Origin: Siphonodentalium dalli | Lineage: Eukaryota; Mollusca; Scaphopoda; Gadilida; Siphonodentaliidae | NCBI GenBank assembly: GCA_032622095.1 | Contig: CP136067.1 | Coordinates: 50,137,899-50,201,898, forward strand | DNA length: 64,000 nucleotides | Direction: 5' to 3' | In this document: one piece after another, positions 10,850 through 22,546 of the stretch | Layout: each line of letters starts with the position of its first letter | Numbering within the stretch: position 1 is the stretch's first letter | Notes under the pieces: model-generated | Seen by the model: the letters and a program-made list of their open reading frames with translations, nothing else | Databases searched by the model: none | What the model was told of the DNA's origin: nothing | Program-made: the position numbers and the translations under genes

Positions 10850-11036
10850 AATGAAGAGGCTTTATGTGGATAATAAGGCCAAATTTCATCGAACAACATG
10901 TCGTTAAATAACACGTTTCGGGCAATTTTGTACTATACTCCGGAGAGTAGTTAGGAATATTTTATGGAAATTAATTGGTAACTGAAGAGGAATTTCTAAA
11001 AATGTTTTTTGAATCTGATTATATGGGGACAAACGA
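10850..11036 (+). repeat. MITE family A, partial copy
   Basis: It matches the distal half of the family: CCAAATTTCATCGAACAACATG, then a GTTAAATAACACGTTTCGGGCA block and a GAATCTGATTATATGGGGAC end. The proximal half is absent. Confidence 0.55.
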
Positions 11037-11184
11037 GAGAACGACGGAGAGATATTGGTAAATAAGGGCAATGTTGTTTCTTGTATATGGGAGTATCCAA
11101 ACGGGATATGCACAGATGGTAAGAAAACACATTGGCTCATTGTCTTCACTAACTTTGGGAAGTTTCCCGTAAGGAGCGTTGGGG

Positions 11185-11469
11185 AACGGGTGGTCTAATA
11201 TGAGAACCTCCCCCTCGTATGACTGGTGGCTATTATGAGACTCTCCCCCGCATATGACCGACGGATAATATGAGAACCTCCCCCGCGTATGAACAGTGGA
11301 TAATATGAGAACCTCCACATCATATGACCGGCGGATAATATGTTCATATGAGAACATCACACACATATGACCGGTGGGTAATATGAGAACCTCCCTCGCA
11401 TATGAGAATCTCCCTCGTGTATGACCGGTGAATAATATGAACCTCCGCCGCGTATGACTGGTGGATAAT
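11185..11469 (+). repeat. 36-bp minisatellite, left part
   Basis: About eight degenerate units of roughly 36 bp built on GGATAATATGAGAACCTCC followed by a CGCGTATGACCGG segment. The right part resumes at 16573 in the same orientation. The array was therefore continuous before the foldback element at 11470-16572 inserted. The last 9 bases, GTGGATAAT (11461-11469), are the element's target duplication. Confidence 0.85.
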
Positions 11470-12333
11470 TTGACGCCACATCCGTCCAATCTCGCTACTC
11501 TCATCAAGGACGGCCTCGGACAATCGCCATTTCGACCGGTCACATGATCTCCGGTCATGTGACCCATACCCGGAAGAGATTGCACGTCGGCAGACATTTT
11601 TGTTCAACAGCGAAACTTCTCTCGTCGTTTTTCATCAAATGTAAGTAAACTGAGTAATGTTTTCAAATAACTTTGGTGCAGTCATCGACTAATGATATAA
11701 TATGACCGCGCGGATTGGTTCTTAGGTTCCCAATACGATTTAATTTCATTTACCAGCCGCTTGAATCGGCGCACATGGCTTTCTGCGTTTTCGACGTATT
11801 AGCCCCCACGACCCATTCAGCGATGGGAATGGCAAACTTTTAACCTGAAGACCCAGACTTCCCTTTTCCCATGTCTTCCTGAGTCAATTCCGCACCCAAG
11901 GGTACCGTGGTTCCATATCTTCATGATTTTACATATGATTTTTTTCATTCTGAACTTTTCACTTTTTATTCCTTCACCCAGGCCCCATTTGGCATTGGTC
12001 ATTGGACACTTTTAAGTCGAAAATATACATGACACTGATTTATTGCCTTCCTTTGTGATTTCCCTTGTGATTTCCCCACCCAACGGTGTGCCACTTTACA
12101 CAACTTTACTTTATACGTTAATTTTTTTTCGTTCTGAATGAGGCACTTTTCTTGGTCGCCCTAAATCCAATTTTGCGATGCCAATTTGAGACTTTCTGGT
12201 AAAAATATCAATAAGGTTGATGTTATGCCTTCGTGTGTTACTTCCCCAGCCAGCGGTGTGCATCTTTACACAATTTTGTGATTGTACATTACATTTTTGT
12301 CATTCTAAATGGTACAGTTTTCTCGGTGACACC

Positions 12334-12858
12334 CAGATCATGCCATGATTCTCTACTTTGACTAACGCCATATCATTAGCCAAAGTACAGGTTCATGGCA
12401 TGATCTAGGTAACACTGAATACAATTTTGCGATTCCAATTTGAGACTTTCTGGTTAAAATTATCAATAACGCTGATTTTATGCCTTCGCATGTGACTTCC
12501 CCATTTTTCAATTTTCTCGGCGACACCTAGATCATGCCATGATTATCTACTCTGGCTAACGCCGTAGCGTTAGCCAAAGTACAGGTTCATGACATGATCT
12601 AGGTAACGCCGAATACAATTTTGCGATGCTAATTTGAGACTTTCTGGTTAAAATTATCAATAAAGCTGATTTTACGCCTTAGTGTGTGACTTCCCCAGCC
12701 AGCGGTGTGCCTCTTTCCACAATTTTGTGATAGTACGTTACATTTTTTTCATTCTAAATGGTACAGTTTTCTCGGTGACACCTAGATCATGCCATGATTC
12801 TCTACTCTGGCTAACGCCGTAGTATTAGCCAAAGTACAGGTTCATGGCATGATCTAGG
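12334..12858. repeat. Array of three ~77-bp hairpins in the left arm
   Basis: Hairpins at 12334-12409, 12527-12603 and 12782-12858 each begin (C)TAGATCATGCCATGATT and end with GGCATGATCTAG. Their loop holds a TGGCTAACGCC/TTAGCCAAAG stem. They are parts of larger units of ~190-255 bp that repeat tandemly, with linker blocks such as GAGACTTTCTGGT and CTTCCCCAGCCAGCGG. Confidence 0.85.
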
Positions 12859-13010
12859 TAACACCGAATACAATTTTTCGATGCCAGTTTGAGACTTTCT
12901 GGTAGAAAATAGCACTGATTTTATGTTTTTTGTGTGTGACTTCCCCATCCAATGATCCAACGGTGTGCCTTTTTCCACAATTTTGCGATTGGGCCTTACA
13001 TTTTTTTCAT

Positions 13011-15239
13011 TGAAATCAGCTGTGGACTTTACTCTTTTTTATTATTGCCACAAATTTTGTATCTCATTGGAGCGTCTATACTGATTTAGACTCATGGTCA
13101 TAATGCATTCACATATTTTGAAAGATGTGTGTACTAATATAAATTTTTGGACAATTCAATGACATGTTTTCCATTCTCAAATCAAAATCAATATTATAAA
13201 GTGAATTATGAGTAGAGCCTGGTTGAAATGCTACTGTGTGGCGAGTCACACTCGTCTTTCGAGCTACTGTTGTCCTAATGCCAAACATGTATATGTGTGG
13301 TGTTATTAATTATTTGTATTGTGCAGAGGTGAAAATATGCTCGTTAACCTCCACAGTAAACATTTTACACCAAGCTCTCATCATAAATGATAAGCATTAA
13401 TTGTTTTTAGTCAAATGTGAAGGACTCAATGTTGGTACATAAAATTTGTAAACATCAGAGGCTACAGAGCTGTCTTCACAAATCGCTCGGATTAACCAAA
13501 CACTGTGAAAATGACAACTTTATAAAAATAGCCTGTATATTTGTGCGACAGCATCAGTTTGACCTACCAGCATCATAGCAATTCAGCAGGACCGACCAAC
13601 ATAGCAGCCTAGCAGGACTCGTGATCAGGGGTGAGTGTTATTTGGTTGTGTGGTCTTTTGTTGGTTTCATAATCCTGAGAGAGAAAGCAATGCAGTCTGT
13701 TGTAAGTAATTGGAATGCAACTGGTGCCAATGTTTCCATACAATTTGAATCAGGACACGCGATATTGAATCAAATCAGATGAAAGATTCTGAATCACATC
13801 GAATTGGTCCGCAGGGCCCTATTAATAAATTGAAACAGACGAATACAATAATGTACATGCAATGGATTAAAGTGATGTGAAACACTCCCGTATGGTAATC
13901 CAATAGAAATGGAGAATATTCATGCTCAAAGAAAAAGAATATTAATCCAAATTGCAAACACGCATCGTCATTCTGATATATTAATTTAATGCCCTGACTC
14001 TGGATTGCGAAATCATTTGTGTTTGTTGACAATTGTTGCGTCCCATATTCATATGTAAATATTTACTATTGAGCATTGTTTTGACAACGTTTTCTCTTGA
14101 ATGGTATTGTCGATTGCTTTGAAATTTTCGACGATGTTAGTAGAATGCCACATTCTCCAGGTTGGCATAACCAACTTATCAGCTTCACGAACTTGAACAA
14201 GTCCATAATATGTCTTTAAGGTATAATACATGTACATACCAACACGCATTTGTGCTGCTGTATTCAATGTAAGTGATGCTAACAATTATGGCATTGCCAT
14301 TCATTCAGGGAGATGTCAGTCTGGATGATTTATTTCACCCAGACAACACACATGTAGCCATGTATATGCACACTACATGTACTGGTACTACTGGTATACT
14401 TTTAAATTTTAAAATGACTTTATTACATTCGTATCTGTTATTTACTTTGATTTCTCAAGTGATTATAAACTATTATTGCACAGTTTGCACTTATGAATTA
14501 TGTCACTTTAACTAGCATGTTACATGTATGTATTTATATTCAAAAAAAAAATTATGCGTCATGGGTATAATGGCAGTGATATTAGGATTTCTCGTAAATT
14601 AAGATGTTTATAATGATTAAACAGAGAATAGTCACTTGAACTGGTGCCATGAAAAAAATTCGATTGAGGCAGGGTCTAATTTGTGTTTGTACAACATCCC
14701 TACCTATCATGAATTATTTCATGTCACCAGTTCAATGAAGTGATTACTCTCAATATATTACTGGTATCCACACAATAAGACATTCATCAGGGACATGCCT
14801 ATGTGTTCAAACATTGGAAAATAATGGAAGCTGAGAACCTGGTGTGAATTGAACGGTGGTGGGGTCTCAAGCCAAACTCTCAGGTGTATAATAATCGTGA
14901 TGGCCTAATAATAGTGATTGGTAGGGATTTAGGCTGATTTTAATAATGTCCCAATGTAAATATTAGTGATCATTGGGAATTTTCTCCAAATTAATAATCG
15001 TGCTGTCACTATTATTAGGCACCTGAGAGTACCCCTTCACATTAGAAAAAATGCCATTGAATGGCATAAGTTGCTTGAGGATAGAAGTGATCTATCATAC
15101 CACTGTAAATTCAACCATGCGCTTCCTATTAAATAATAATGCCAAGCAGGACTGGGGCAGGGATACCAGAACATGCTCACTGGATGCAATCACATTAATA
15201 CTACATACTATATATATTCTGAAGTAGTTTGATAAAAGA
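13011..15239. other. Core of the foldback element, no coding sequence
   Basis: About 2.2 kb between the arms. No transposase-like frame. A smaller nested inverted repeat is at 14877-15024 (ACTCTCAGGTG ... CACCTGAGAGT with an AATAATCGTG block in both halves), probably a MITE. Another short one, GAACTGGTG(C)CATGA, is near 14638-14735. Confidence 0.55.
14877..15024. repeat. 148-bp inverted-repeat element in the foldback core
   Basis: ACTCTCAGGTG at the left pairs with CACCTGAGAGT at the right. Inside each end, GCCTAATAATAGTG pairs with CACTATTATTAGGC. Probable MITE; the target duplication is unclear. Confidence 0.6.
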
Positions 15240-15728
15240 TAGATCATGCCATGAATCTCTACTCTGACGGTGTCAGCCAGAGTACTATAGTAGAGATTCA
15301 TCATGGCATAATCTAAGAAATGTGCTCCATTTAAAACGAAAAAAATCATAATGTAGTATGGCGAAGTTGTGCAAAGTGGCATACTGTTGGGAATTCATAA
15401 AGGAAGGCATAAAATCAGCGATATTGTATTTGGTGTTACCTAGATCATGCCATGAACCTGTACTTTGGCTAACGCTACGGCGTTAGCCAGAGTAGAGAAT
15501 CATGGCATGATCTGGGTGTTACGGAGAAAAGTGCACTATTTAGAATGAAAAAAATGTAACATACAATCACAAAATTGTGGAAAGAGGCACACCGGTGGAT
15601 GGGGAAGTCAGAAAGTCTCAAATTGGCATCGCAAAATTGTATTCGGCGTTACCTAGATCATGCCATGAATCTGTACTTTGGCTAACGCTACGGCATTAGC
15701 CAGAGTAGAGAATCATAGCATGATCTAG
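15240..15728. repeat. Array of three hairpins in the right arm
   Basis: Hairpins at 15240-15317, 15440-15515 and 15653-15728 mirror those of the left arm. The innermost (15240) has diverged most. Confidence 0.85.
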
Positions 15729-16572
15729 GTGTCACCGAGAAAATTAAACCATTTAGAATGAAAAAAATGTAACGTACAATCACAAAATTGTGGAAAGAGG
15801 CACACCGCTGGCTGGGGAAGTCACACACGAAGGCATAAAATCAGCATTATTGTCATATTGATATTTTTACCAGAAAGTCTCAAATTGGCATCGCAAAATT
15901 GGATTTAGGGCGACCAAGAAAAGTGCCTCATTCAGAACGAAAAAAAATTAACGTATAATAGTCAAGTTGTGTAAAGTGGCACACCGTTGGGTGGGGAAAT
16001 TCCCAAAGGAAGACACTAAATCAGTGTCATGTATATTTTGGACTTGAAAGTGTCCAATGACCATTGCCAAATGGGGCCTAGGTGATGGAATAAAAAGTGA
16101 AATGTTCAGAATGAAAAAAATCATATGTAAAATCATGAAGATATGGAACCACGCTACCCTTGGGTGCGGAATTGACTCAGGAAGTCTGGGTCTTCAGGTT
16201 AAAAGTTTGCCATTCCCATCGCTGAATAGGTCGTGGGGGCTAATACGTCGAAAACGCAGAAAGCCATGTGCGCCGATTCAAGCGGCTGGTAAATGAAATT
16301 AAATCGTATTGGGAACCTAAGAACCAATCCGCGCGGTCATATTATATCATTAGTCGATGACTGCACCAAAGTTATTTGAAAACATTACTCAGTTTACTTA
16401 CATTTGATGAAAAACGACGAGAGAAGTTTCGCTGTTGAACAAAAATGTCTGCCGACGTGCAATCTCTTCCGGGTATGGGTCACATGACCGGAGATCATGT
16501 GACCGGTCGAAATGGCGATTGTCCGAGGCCGTCCTTGATGAGAGTAGCGAGATTGGACGGATGTGGCGTCAA

Positions 16573-16915
16573 GTGGATAATATGTTCATATGAAAACCTC
16601 CTCCGTATGACCGGTGGATAATATGAGAACCTCCCCCGCAGATGACCGAGGATAATATGAGAACCTCCACCACGTATGACTGGCGGATAATATGTTCATA
16701 TGAGAACCCCCCCCCCCCCGCATATGACCAGCGGATAATATTAGAACCCCCCACCGTGTATAACCAGCGGATGATATGAAAACCTCCCTTGCGTATGACT
16801 GGCGGATAATATGAAACTCCACCGCGTATCGCCGGCGGATAATATGTTCATATGAGAACCTCCTACACGTATGACCGGCTAATAATATGAGAACCTCCAC
16901 TTCGTATGACCATCG
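16573..16915 (+). repeat. 36-bp minisatellite, right part
   Basis: About ten units of the same repeat as 11185-11469, in the same direction. It includes a C13 run near 16707-16719. Several units carry an additional TGTTCATATGAGAAC insertion. GTGGATAAT at 16573-16581 is the right target duplication. Confidence 0.85.
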
Positions 16916-19216
16916 GGCATGTAAGATTTTCAGTCTATGAACACTATTTGATTTGAATATTCTTTTGAACAGTCTGACCATTGACATATATTCATGCGTT
17001 CAAACCAGTTAATCTATTTTGTAACTTGGCTTGTAATCGCCGGACACCGGCTTCCTGCATCTGCGCTTTTAGTCACAACTGAAATAAAAAAATAAGTGCG
17101 ATTTATAACAAATGAAAAGCGCAAAGCCTTTAAAAAAAACACACTAAGTTTGATATATACGTCTTCTGATACATGGTATAATCGTATTTTGTGGATGAAG
17201 TGCTGCTAAAAACAGGCTTAGTTGGACCGATAAAACGCTTCAGTCGGCCATTCTATTTTTTACGAGAAAAAGTAGCGCTCTCTTTGAGCGAATTTATGCA
17301 ACAATTTCATTGGGTGGTGGAGCCATTCGGACAGCATTACATTCCATGTGTCAAATCCTACATTTTTATATACTACACACCCCATTATATGGAATATATC
17401 AGCTGAAATCAATCCTGTTATTGTAAACAACGAGTCTATTTTTAGCTGTTTTCATAGGCGCGTTTGTTTCGTGTTCGCCGTTACAGTATTCGTACTAAAC
17501 AGCCATATTGTAGCTAAAACGAATGCGCAGTATTCCACTGTGTCAATTGATACATAATAATTGTTTGCTAGCGTATTTATCGAGAAAACTAAATTCTAAA
17601 CACTGATGTCGAACGCAGTCTTTCGTGTTTCGTGGCGCCTTCCCATGGGTGGGTTAATCGGTCTCTATGTGTGCATTAATTGCAGCTTCGCTCGAATTAA
17701 TAGATTTGTGTTGTGCAATAGATGATAAACTTCATTTTAATACCAAATTTTCTTGTGGGCATAGCGTTATCGCTGTAAACATGCATTTGCTGCAGTTGTT
17801 CCACGGCCTTGATTTCGAAATAATGTTCGGTTGTGTTCGGCTTTTATGAGGACCGCTTTACCCGTCAATATATTTGGGCTGAATTCATCTGATGCGGTAT
17901 GATTCCTCGAAATTAAACAAAACAAGACAAATCCATCGTTGCTTCGAAATGTAGTTTGGGCTAACATTGAAACAAATCCTCCACATGTTCTAGGCTGGCA
18001 CACACAGCATTCGTTTTTTCCGTAGTTAATTAAATACCCTTTGGGTAAAATAATGACATTTTTATTATCCATCTGTATGTTTATCCAAATTTTGGGAATA
18101 AAATTTTTGTGGTTATTTTTGGTATTTGTCGGCACTTAATTCTCAATAAAAGCCTGTATTTTGATCATCAGAAAGCATGATTTGGAAAAGTAAATACGGA
18201 AGTGAGAAAATAAAACTCAACGCGGAAGTGATATTGTACAGTCGGGAGTCCAATATCATGACTTTCGGGAGTCCAATATATATTATATATATATATATCT
18301 TTAATTCCTCCATAAATGAAGATATGATATACACATGTAATTTAACACAAACATACAAAAACAATAGAAATCGGAAATGGTGTTTGTTAAGGGATGGATA
18401 ATAACATAATATACAGATGACATATATATATGCAAAATGGAAGAGTTAATGTATGGAAACGAGGATCAGACAACAAGCCCGAGGGCTTATAATTATGAAG
18501 TCTTCTTCTCTTTGGCTACATGCCCCATCCCCAATAAGTGAGAGAGGGGTATATGTCAGACGGGAAGGGTTGGAAATAATGGTTTTAGGAGAAATGGAGA
18601 TACATAACTGAATTTGAGTTAGGGATGGAAAAGAGGGGAAAAGATAGTGTTAAGGATAGCAGGAGGCAGGTGGAGAGAGAGAGAGAGAGAGAGAGCGCGC
18701 GGGTGGGGGAGAAACTAGAAGACAAGAGGGGCAGATGAAGTCGCGAGATGATGACAGTGGTGGGGAGTTTTCAATATTGTGTTGTTGTGTGATAAAATGA
18801 TACTCGTCTATAGTAATCTTCATTCGTCAGGCGCCATGGGAGGGGGTCAATCACAATGGCTGTTATCTGGTTACATCCGTCAAAAAGTAATGAAAAAAAC
18901 AAACACAGCTACGAGTGTTCATAATCAAAATATGTCGTGGACTATATATCCTCTGTAAGAACAAGAACATATTCAGCAGCACTAACCAGTAAAGGACAAT
19001 TCCTATTCCAAGGGTGTTCACTATGAATATCGCAGCGTCCTTCGAGTGGAGTCATTAAACGTATATTCAGGATGCTAGCAAGTAAATAACATACAAACAA
19101 ATCGTTATCGGAAGGCATATAGTACTACATATATAGTCGGGAATATCATGCTGCCACATAACGCGGCCGGAATCCAAAGCAACTCGTTACCCGTATACTG
19201 TATTCGCGTGATAGAA
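16916..19216. other. 2.3 kb without recognisable genes
   Basis: Only short open frames without family resemblance. It has an (AT)n tract near 18275-18300 and a (GA)n tract at 18678-18700. Confidence 0.45.
18678..18700. repeat. (GA)n microsatellite
   Basis: About eleven GA units ending in GCGCGCG. Confidence 0.9.
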
Positions 19217-19470
19217 TTATGGGAATATTTTTGTTCTCATGATATATGTCTGTACTGCATTAAATATTCGTTTGTTTTGCGCGAAGGCTAAGCTACCTTG
19301 ATCCCCGCAATAGAGTATTCTGAGATAGGACAACGTTTGGTAAGGCGTCATATAGTTCTCTTCTTGCTCTTGATAAAATGTACATTCAAAGAGATAGTGG
19401 TAAGTTGTCTCAAGTTCGCCACATAAACAGAAGGGGTTATTTTTAACACGATTAATGGTGCGTTCACATG
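19217..19470 (-). pseudogene. C-terminal tail of a LINE ORF2
   Basis: The frame contains Cys-Leu-Cys-Gly-Glu followed by Glu-Thr, then His-Tyr-Leu and a Cys seven residues on. This CxCG...ET..HxL..C pattern ends the reverse transcriptase polyprotein of many animal LINEs. The last ~25 residues (Gln-Thr-Tyr-Ile region) align by eye with the tail at 56638-56850, including its Gln-Thr-Phe-Ile. Nothing upstream on the minus strand continues the reverse transcriptase. A short palindrome (19471-19536) replaces it, so this is a 5'-truncated copy ending in its own stop. Confidence 0.75.
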
Positions 19471-19536
19471 TACCTGCAAGAAAATATCTGCAAGAAAATA
19501 TCAGGTACAATTGTACCCTGATATTTTCTTGCTGCA
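19471..19536. repeat. Palindromic hairpin at the LINE truncation point
   Basis: The block CTGCAAGAAAATATC occurs twice in direct orientation and once inverted around a GGTACAATTGTACC centre. Nothing is recognised beyond the structure. Confidence 0.65.
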
Positions 19537-19785
19537 AAGATTAAGCCCGTGAGAACGCGGCGGTTTTGATGGCATTAATTGAGCTCAATCAGAATAGTAT
19601 TAGTCGTGCTGGTTCAAGTGAATTGAATCCGGTAAACAACCTATAGTCCATATTGGCAATTCATAATAGTATGGCATTTCCAACTGTTGAAGTGTATTAC
19701 CGTAGAGTCTGTGGGATGAGGCACTCACCGACCTGTAACCACGTTGCTCTCATGCACAAAGACCTTGTATATAATTAGAAAGTGT

Positions 19786-20140
19786 TCACCATGCAGTTGG
19801 AAATTTCATATCTGACACAATTACACCAAAAATGGGTTGAAATTGTTCTGGTTGCCTGAATTTCCAACCAGTAATGTATGTCGAATTTGTTGTTTTAGAC
19901 CAACATTTGCATCTCTTCCTACTTTTGGTCAAAATATTGGTTTGAAATTTCCTCTAGGTCCCTCCCTCCCTGGTGTCCAGTCAAAATTCAAGTTAAAAAA
20001 GACAAGGCAGGTGAGGTACCAGATCGGAAATTAAAAGGCGATGGGGAGGGGTGCAAATTGATTTATGTGATGTTGGGAGTTTGGCCTGGTTCAAGGGGGG
20101 GGGGTGCAGTTGAAAACCCCACATGGATTGACGGAAACCC
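19786..20140 (+). repeat. Dispersed repeat family B, copy 2
   Basis: It has the same order of motifs as 8428-8610: GGAAATTTCATATCTGACACA, GGTTGAAATTGTT, GGTTCAAGGGG, and a CCCCACATGGATT tail. It includes a G10 run at 20095. Confidence 0.6.
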
Positions 20141-20345
20141 TCTATAGATATACGCCTCTATATATCCATATAATACTTCACCGATTCTGTCAACCCATCT
20201 AAAATGGACTTACGATGTCAGTTGTTGAAACAGACGATACTGTTGATGGATCATAACTCGAGTGCGTGAACGGTTACAGCGAATCCCTTAGAGATTATTT
20301 TACGGATACCGATGACCACCAATCAAGGTGAACACATATTACACA

Positions 20346-20522
20346 CAGAGTCGTAATTTCGCTAAAATCCGGATTGAGAATCCGAAGCCGATTACGGGGG
20401 CGGGGATAATTCCCGATTCTAGGTCAGATTTTGAAATCCACGTGGTCTCCGAAACTCTCTCCCAGCGTCAAACATGGCTCATGTATTTGACAAAAGTATC
20501 ATTGGTATCTTATATTTATAAA
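20346..20522 (+). repeat. Dispersed repeat family C, copy 1
   Basis: CAGAGTCGTAATTTCGCTAA through GTCAAACATGGCTCATGTA to a TATAAATA stretch. It matches 21161-21335 in inverted orientation with few differences. No coding capacity. It could be a SINE-like or MITE-like unit, but no A/B box was recognised. Confidence 0.75.
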
Positions 20523-21160
20523 TATATGTCAAATATATGTCAAATTTAGATAACACATGATATATAACACATACATTTGTTTATACATACAAAGGAATTG
20601 GGGGACAAGTACTGACTCACTTAAGGGTACCCCCTCTCCCATATGTTATTACACTGAAAAAAAAAATAATTAGTAATGGCAAAGCAACATGACTACCAAA
20701 ACAAGTTGAACATATATACAGATCACTGGACACCCCCTCTCCCGAGTTAGTCGTAAGTTTGTATATGTATTTATTTATAATCGGGTTTGTTTGTTGCGTT
20801 TGTTGGCTTGTACGTATCATTATTTGAAACAGTTAGTCAAAATAATCCTGATTTTCCTCACGTATGAATGACTGCACAGCTTAGCAAATTGTACCAAAGT
20901 TCGGGGTGGGGGGTCGAGACACCCAATCAACCCCTGTCGTCACGTCCCTGTTCAACTGACAAGTTTCGTGTGTTCTTCACAACATCTTCGGAATTTGATT
21001 CAGGAGGCCTAGAGCTGTCATGTTTAGATATGCTTGCCATCATCAATAAACACACTTTAACTTGAAAAAAAAGATGCGATTAAGTCGGATTGGCAGCAAA
21101 TTATGTGCCGTGTATATACACATAGAAGAAAAGCATGACTTTCACAACAAACATGCACTT

Positions 21161-21445
21161 TATAAATATAAGATACAAATGATACTTGTGTCAAATACAT
21201 GAGCCATGTTTGACGCTGGGAGAGAGTTTCGGAGACCACGAGGATTTCAAAATCTGACCTAGAATCGGGAATTAGCCCCGCCCCCGTAATCGGCTTCGAA
21301 TTCTCAATCCGGATTTTAGCGAAATTACGACTCTGGCGACAACATACCCATTCACCACCCCATGCATCCGGACATGCTCGTAGCGGAAGACATGCTCGTA
21401 GCTGAATAAGCACATTGCCCGCGATTTGCTCACCGTTCACGGTTT
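21161..21445 (-). repeat. Dispersed repeat family C, copy 2 (longest)
   Basis: The reverse complement of copy 1 is extended at its 5' side by a block containing GTGAACGGTGAGCAAATCGC and two CGAGCATGTC motifs. The extension is repeated at 24339-24430. Confidence 0.75.
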
Positions 21446-21776
21446 TCGTAAGTTATTTCATAAAAACACGGTTTATTTTACCTTGAGTATTTTAACGTTA
21501 TCAGCGATAATCGGTCTACAGAAATGAGCGGTTGTGGTTTCCGCAATTTGCATATTACTGTTCGATAATCGGGTTTTATACGAAAATTATGACCTGAAAT
21601 ACTTACTCGGTATAAGTTTTAACAAATGTTAATGAATCCTTGCATTGACAAATTATATAACACACATGCAGTCTCTCTAAGTATGATATCTTAGCTTCAA
21701 ATGAACTGGACATGTTTGCGATGTCAATCATATTAGTGCCCGAAAAATTTGTTTCCATGGAGGCACTCACTCGATT

Positions 21777-22546
21777 TTGGGGCATCGTTTGATAAAAAGT
21801 GGGACCTACAATGCCACTCAACATCAGTCAGAGGAATCCAAGTACAAGTGCATTGTACAAGATTGCAACAAAGCGTTCCAGCAATATCAACATTATTCGG
21901 ACCACATTAACACGCATTCCGGAAGCCGACCATACACCCACAGGTCCCCAGAACAAAATTTGACCCCACCCCCTATGATACTTAATTCTATAGGATTAAG
22001 TATCATAGGGGGTGGGGTCAAATTTTGTTCTGGGGACCTGTGCATACACCTGCAATGCCTGCATTGCTAGTGGTGGTGGGTGGTTTTAAGTACGCATGTG
22101 ATGGCACTGGGCCCTACCTGATTATCAGCTGCCATGTGTCTCAAAACGACACTGGAAGGGATAGTCAGTGGGGGGCCAGATCATTTTAGGAAAGTCAGGA
22201 TGCGCGGTGTGATCGGTATGGTGGCGGGTGCGTGATGTAAATTATATTTTGATTTTGTATTTTGTATTTTGTCTTGTATGTCATAAATTTTCTTGACGAA
22301 GGCAATAAAACTTTTGAATTTGAATGCAAAAAAGACTTCGAGTCGCTATATAGAAGTCATGTGAAGTCATGTGAGGATAAAGTGAGATATTTGTGTGAGT
22401 TTTGCGGTTCGTCCTTTGCAAGAAACACACTGAGATTAGAGCACATCGCTGTGAAGTATGAGAAAAAACGTCACATTTGCGAGTGTGGTGCAACCTTCGG
22501 TTACAAGTCGGGATGGGCTCGCCACAGAAAAACAACCGGACATTAA
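21777..22546 (+). pseudogene. C2H2 zinc-finger protein, partial, interrupted by a MITE
   Basis: The first block (about 21830-21938) encodes a finger with spacing C-x4-C-x12-H-x3-H, followed by a linker ending Arg-Pro-Tyr-Thr. The Cys-x2-Cys that should open the next finger is found on the far side of a 104-bp palindromic insertion, at 22051-22062. A second block (about 22296-22546), probably a downstream exon, encodes further finger-like segments. One is a Cys-x2-Cys finger; the last is Cys-x-Cys-x12-His-x5-His, close to the stop. An intron between ~22063 and ~22295 would join the two blocks; splice sites are not certain. The protein would be a nucleic-acid-binding factor. The insertion adds 112 bp and shifts the frame, so this copy is probably inactive. 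It may be a retained gene fragment. Confidence 0.55.
21931..22050. mobile_element. 104-bp palindromic MITE with 8-bp target duplication
   Basis: CATACACC at 21931-21938 recurs at 22043-22050. Between them, 21939-22042 is an almost perfect palindrome starting CACAGGTCCCCAGAAC and ending with its reverse complement, with a 4-6 bp loop near 21991. An 8-bp duplication fits hAT-type mobilisation. It sits inside the zinc-finger linker. Confidence 0.9.

Larger units (their letters stand above)
11470..16572. mobile_element. Foldback (Mutator-like) element, 5.1 kb
   Basis: The ends are TTGACGCCACATCCGTCC and its exact reverse complement, and the 9-bp sequence GTGGATAAT is duplicated at 11461-11469 and 16573-16581. 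The arms are inverted copies ~1.3-1.5 kb long (about 11470-13010 and 15240-16572). They contain three hairpin units each and surround a ~2.2-kb core without coding sequence. Long inverted arms plus a 9-bp duplication are features of Mutator-like elements, including Drosophila FB. The class is an inference, since no transposase is encoded. An ATG-initiated frame inside each arm (11597 minus, 16446 plus) runs outward into the satellite and has no recognised homology. Confidence 0.85.

Noticed and set aside
11019-11597. 192-residue minus frame across the foldback end and minisatellite
   Set aside because: Most of it is translation of the 36-bp minisatellite (repeating Ser-Tyr-Glu and His-Thr-Arg-Gly-Arg blocks). 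Kept only as a note on the arm's ATG.
16586-16987. 133-residue minus frame
   Set aside because: Translation of the minisatellite, not a gene.
20346-21445. Family C copies considered as terminal inverted repeats of one 1.1-kb transposon
   Set aside because: A third partial copy at 24339 and different boundaries of the copies favour dispersed repeats; no target duplication was found.
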